This document shows positions 4,681-6,787 of a stretch of 6,787 nt of DNA, piece by piece; the stretch's first letter is position 1; every line of letters begins with the position of its first letter. The stretch lies in NCBI GenBank assembly GCA_947302065.1, contig CAMYUO010000102.1:1-6787 (forward strand). Reading direction: 5' to 3'. The notes under the pieces were generated by a model that was given only the letters and a program-made list of their open reading frames with translations, was not told where the DNA came from and searched no databases. A program made the translations under genes and the position numbers. Origin of the DNA: an uncultured Clostridia bacterium. GTDB taxonomy: Bacteria; Bacillota; Clostridia; Oscillospirales; Ruminococcaceae.

Positions 4681-6787
4681 ATGAAAAAGAAACGATCGCT
4701 TAGCGTTGTTCTGGCGTTTGCAATGCTGTTCGGCACGGCTGCTGCTTTGCCGCAAAACGCTCTGTCTGACAGTGTGAGCATCACCGCAAGCGCAGTTATG
4801 AAAGACGGCACAGAGGGCAAGTGCGGTGCAAATGTAACATGGACGTGTTATGACGGCACGCTTACGATAAGCGGCACCGGTGATATGTATGACTATGCAA
4901 GCTCTGATGATTCTCCGTTTGCAGAAAGAAAAGACATCAAGAAGATAGTTGTGCAAAATGGCGTAACGAGTATCGGTTCATACGCCTTAGCATACATCCA
5001 TCAGATAGAATCTGTCTCACTGCCAAACACCCTTACCAAGATAGGTGACTATGCTTGTCATTGGTGCAGAAACTTCAAAAGTATAAATATACCCGGCAGT
5101 GTTAAAAAGATCGGCACGCATGCATTCAGTATGTGCAGCGAGTTTGAAAACCTGACACTTAACGAAGGACTTCAGGTGATAAACGATCATGCTTTTGCAT
5201 ATTGCAGTATTACTTCTTTGAAGCTGCCGGGCACACTGACAGATATCGGAGAGTCTGCATTCACTTACTGCACGGATATCAAAGGCACGGTAACTATTCC
5301 CGGAAGTGTCAAGTCAATAAACCAAAATGCATTCTATTATTGTAAAGGCATCGAAAAGATCGTGCTGGAAAACGGTGTGGCAAGGATACTCGGTGCTGCA
5401 TTCCAAGGATGCGAAAAGCTTTCGTCGATCTCGATCCCGAACACTGTATTTATCATCGGCGGCGGTGCTTTTACCAACTGCCAAGCGCTTAAGAGCATTA
5501 CTATACCAAACAGCGTTACAACTATTGCACAAAGTGCGTTCCGATATTCGGGACTTACAAGCATAGTTATCCCGAGCAGCGTCAAATCTGTCGGAAACTG
5601 TTTGTTTGAAAACTGTAAGTCGCTCAAAAGCGCAACTCTGCCGGATGGTTTAGAAAAGATCGGTGTAAGCACATTTGAGGGCTGTGAGGCGCTGACCAGT
5701 GTAACGCTGCCTTCAAAACTCAAAGAGCTGCCAGAAAGAGCTTTATACTCTTGCAAGGCACTGACAAGCGTAACTATCCCGAACACTGTGACTGTCATTG
5801 GTAAATCGGCATTTGGTAACTGTGAGAAGCTGCAAAGCATAAATATCCAAAACGGTGTAACAAGCATTGGCAGCGGAGCGTTTGAAAACTGCAGATCGAT
5901 CAAATCGTTGACGATCCCTAACAGTGTCAAAGAGATAGGCGGCGGAGCATTTGAGTATTGTCGTTCACTGCTGCATGTTTACCTGCCAGACAAAATCACA
6001 GCTATCGCTCCTTATACTTTTCAGTGCTGTACGTCATTGTTGTATGTCAATATCCCTGAGGGTGTGACATCGATAGGCGAAAGGGCTTTTGACTGCTGTG
6101 AGTCTCTCAACGGACTGTATCTGCCGACCACGGTCAAAACAATCGGTGGAATGGCATTTTATCATTGTGACGGTATCAAGAACATAATTGTACCGCAGGC
6201 TGTGACAAGTATCGATGAGTTGGCTTTTGGCTTTACATATGATGAAAAGACCCAGTATTATAAGAAAACTCCGGGATTCTCTCTGTCTGTTGTAAAGGGC
6301 AGCCAGGGCGAAACGTATGCTAAGACCAACGGCATCGCTTATAATTATGTGCCTGCAAATACTATCAGAATGGCGGGCACGAACAGGTATTCAACTGCTG
6401 TTGAGATATCACGCACAGGCACAAAGACAAACGGCTCTGTCGTGCTTGCATCGGGCAATAGTTATCCCGATGCGCTCGCAGGTGTCGCTTTTGCAAAAAG
6501 CCTCGGCGCACCGATTCTGCTGACTGATAAGAATACGATCTCAGATTCGGTTCTTAGTGAGATAGAAAGGCTCAAAGCAAGCAAAGTCTACATTCTCGGT
6601 GGCGTTGGTGCAGTCAGTGCGGCGGTCGAGACGGCGCTTAGAACCAGAGGTCTCAAAACTGAGCGTGTTTACGGCGATAACCGTTTTGCGACTGCGGCGG
6701 CTATCGCTGAAAAGACTTCCGCTGCACCAAGCGAACTGTTCTTTGTGTGCAGCGATAGTTTTGCCGATGCACTTTCGGTAAGTGCAG
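4681..6787 (+). CDS. BspA-type leucine-rich repeat surface protein with CWB2 anchor (3' end outside window)
   Basis: The frame is open from ATG 4681 to the window end: 702 codons with no stop. Residues 1-38 are a signal peptide (KKKR, a hydrophobic core of about 17 residues, a likely cut near TASA). Residues 40-88 carry the lead-in common before LRR_5 arrays (GKCGANVTWTCYDGTLTISG..DMYDY). Residues 89-~556 are about 19 LRR_5 (TpLRR/BspA) repeats of the form IxIPxxVxxIGxxAFxxCxxLxS, closed by a cap with ETYAKTNGIAYNYV. Residues 562-661 are one complete CWB2 module (RMAGTNRYSTA, canonical PILL at 611-614), and a second is cut by the edge. BspA-like proteins are surface adhesins in other bacteria; the CWB2 modules would hold this one to the wall. 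GGGGGT, 6 nt before the ATG, serves as Shine-Dalgarno. Ligand unknown. Confidence 0.93.
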   Translation, partial: MKKKRSLSVVLAFAMLFGTAAALPQNALSDSVSITASAVMKDGTEGKCGANVTWTCYDGTLTISGTGDMYDYASSDDSPFAERKDIKKIVVQNGVTSIGSYALAYIHQIESVSLPNTLTKIGDYACHWCRNFKSINIPGSVKKIGTHAFSMCSEFENLTLNEGLQVINDHAFAYCSITSLKLPGTLTDIGESAFTYCTDIKGTVTIPGSVKSINQNAFYYCKGIEKIVLENGVARILGAAFQGCEKLSSISIPNTVFIIGGGAFTNCQALKSITIPNSVTTIAQSAFRYSGLTSIVIPSSVKSVGNCLFENCKSLKSATLPDGLEKIGVSTFEGCEALTSVTLPSKLKELPERALYSCKALTSVTIPNTVTVIGKSAFGNCEKLQSINIQNGVTSIGSGAFENCRSIKSLTIPNSVKEIGGGAFEYCRSLLHVYLPDKITAIAPYTFQCCTSLLYVNIPEGVTSIGERAFDCCESLNGLYLPTTVKTIGGMAFYHCDGIKNIIVPQAVTSIDELAFGFTYDEKTQYYKKTPGFSLSVVKGSQGETYAKTNGIAYNYVPANTIRMAGTNRYSTAVEISRTGTKTNGSVVLASGNSYPDALAGVAFAKSLGAPILLTDKNTISDSVLSEIERLKASKVYILGGVGAVSAAVETALRTRGLKTERVYGDNRFATAAAIAEKTSAAPSELFFVCSDSFADALSVSA
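4945..6348 (+). repeat. About 19 LRR_5 repeats, 69-bp period, in the coding sequence
   Basis: Most units are exactly 23 residues. Units 4 and 9 are 22, unit 5 is 24, and the last is extended into a cap by a YDEKTQYYKKTPGF insertion. The consensus Phe of AF and the Cys of xxC recur in most units. Units are diverged in DNA and protein, so the array is old and not a recent expansion. Confidence 0.9.
6364..6787 (+). repeat. CWB2 modules of the LRR protein (second one truncated by window)
   Basis: Module 1 spans 6364-6663. Module 2 starts at 6664 (RVYGDNRFATA) and is cut at ADALSVSA. Both are clearly paralogous to modules 1 and 2 of the protein at the window start, sharing for example TERV[FY]G..R[FY].TA.AIAEK and DALSVS. 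A third module is expected beyond the edge, since CWB2 usually comes in threes. Confidence 0.85.

Noticed and set aside
4667..4684. Five-codon leader frame (MGVIL) overlapping the ATG of the LRR gene
   Set aside because: Its ATG has no ribosome binding site of its own, since the G-run lies within it. The overlap is most likely chance.
5337..5930. 197-residue open frame on the minus strand inside the LRR gene
   Set aside because: The LRR repeat has a 69-bp period, divisible by three, so one antisense phase stays open by repetition. The product has no start context or known motif, while the plus strand gives a coherent LRR protein.

Overview
The window looks like chromosomal DNA of a low-to-moderate GC, Gram-positive anaerobe of the Clostridia, most likely a Ruminococcus-type member of the Oscillospiraceae. 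This is inferred from four things: cell-wall-binding type 2 (CWB2) surface modules, a long BspA-type (LRR_5) leucine-rich repeat protein, strong GGAG-type ribosome binding sites, and near-consensus sigma-A promoters with 16-17 bp spacers. No RNA gene, insertion sequence, CRISPR array or phage gene was seen.

Layout, left to right. Positions 1-1101 hold the 3' end of a secreted surface-protein gene with three CWB2 repeats, closed by a strong terminator. Positions 1180-2407 hold a monocistronic gene for an EAL-domain c-di-GMP phosphodiesterase with a C-terminal PAS-like domain. A perfect inverted repeat lies over its predicted transcription start. Positions 2420-2513 hold two back-to-back terminators, because the next gene (2529-3347, minus strand) converges on the EAL gene. 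That gene encodes a secreted protein of unknown function with a Pro/Gln-rich octapeptide repeat. It is divided from a divergent plus-strand gene (3599-4540) by a shared control region carrying three TGTAGT boxes exactly 30 bp apart. The divergent gene encodes a nitroreductase fused behind a domain I do not recognise, and it has a well-formed internal ribosome binding site and ATG at the junction. From 4681 to the window end runs the 5' part of a second surface protein: signal peptide, about 19 LRR_5 repeats, then CWB2 repeats cut by the window edge. This reading frame has no stop codon in the window.

How the genes relate: three of the five encode exported proteins, and two of those carry paralogous CWB2 anchors, so this is a cell-surface locus. 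The EAL enzyme could link it to c-di-GMP signalling, but nothing in the sequence proves this, and I saw no c-di-GMP riboswitch. Every gene after the first seems to have its own promoter, so this is a cluster of single transcription units, not one operon. The points most worth a second look are the EAL domain missing about 17 residues between otherwise perfectly spaced catalytic residues, the two-start nitroreductase fusion, and the 30-bp-phased boxes in the divergent promoter region.
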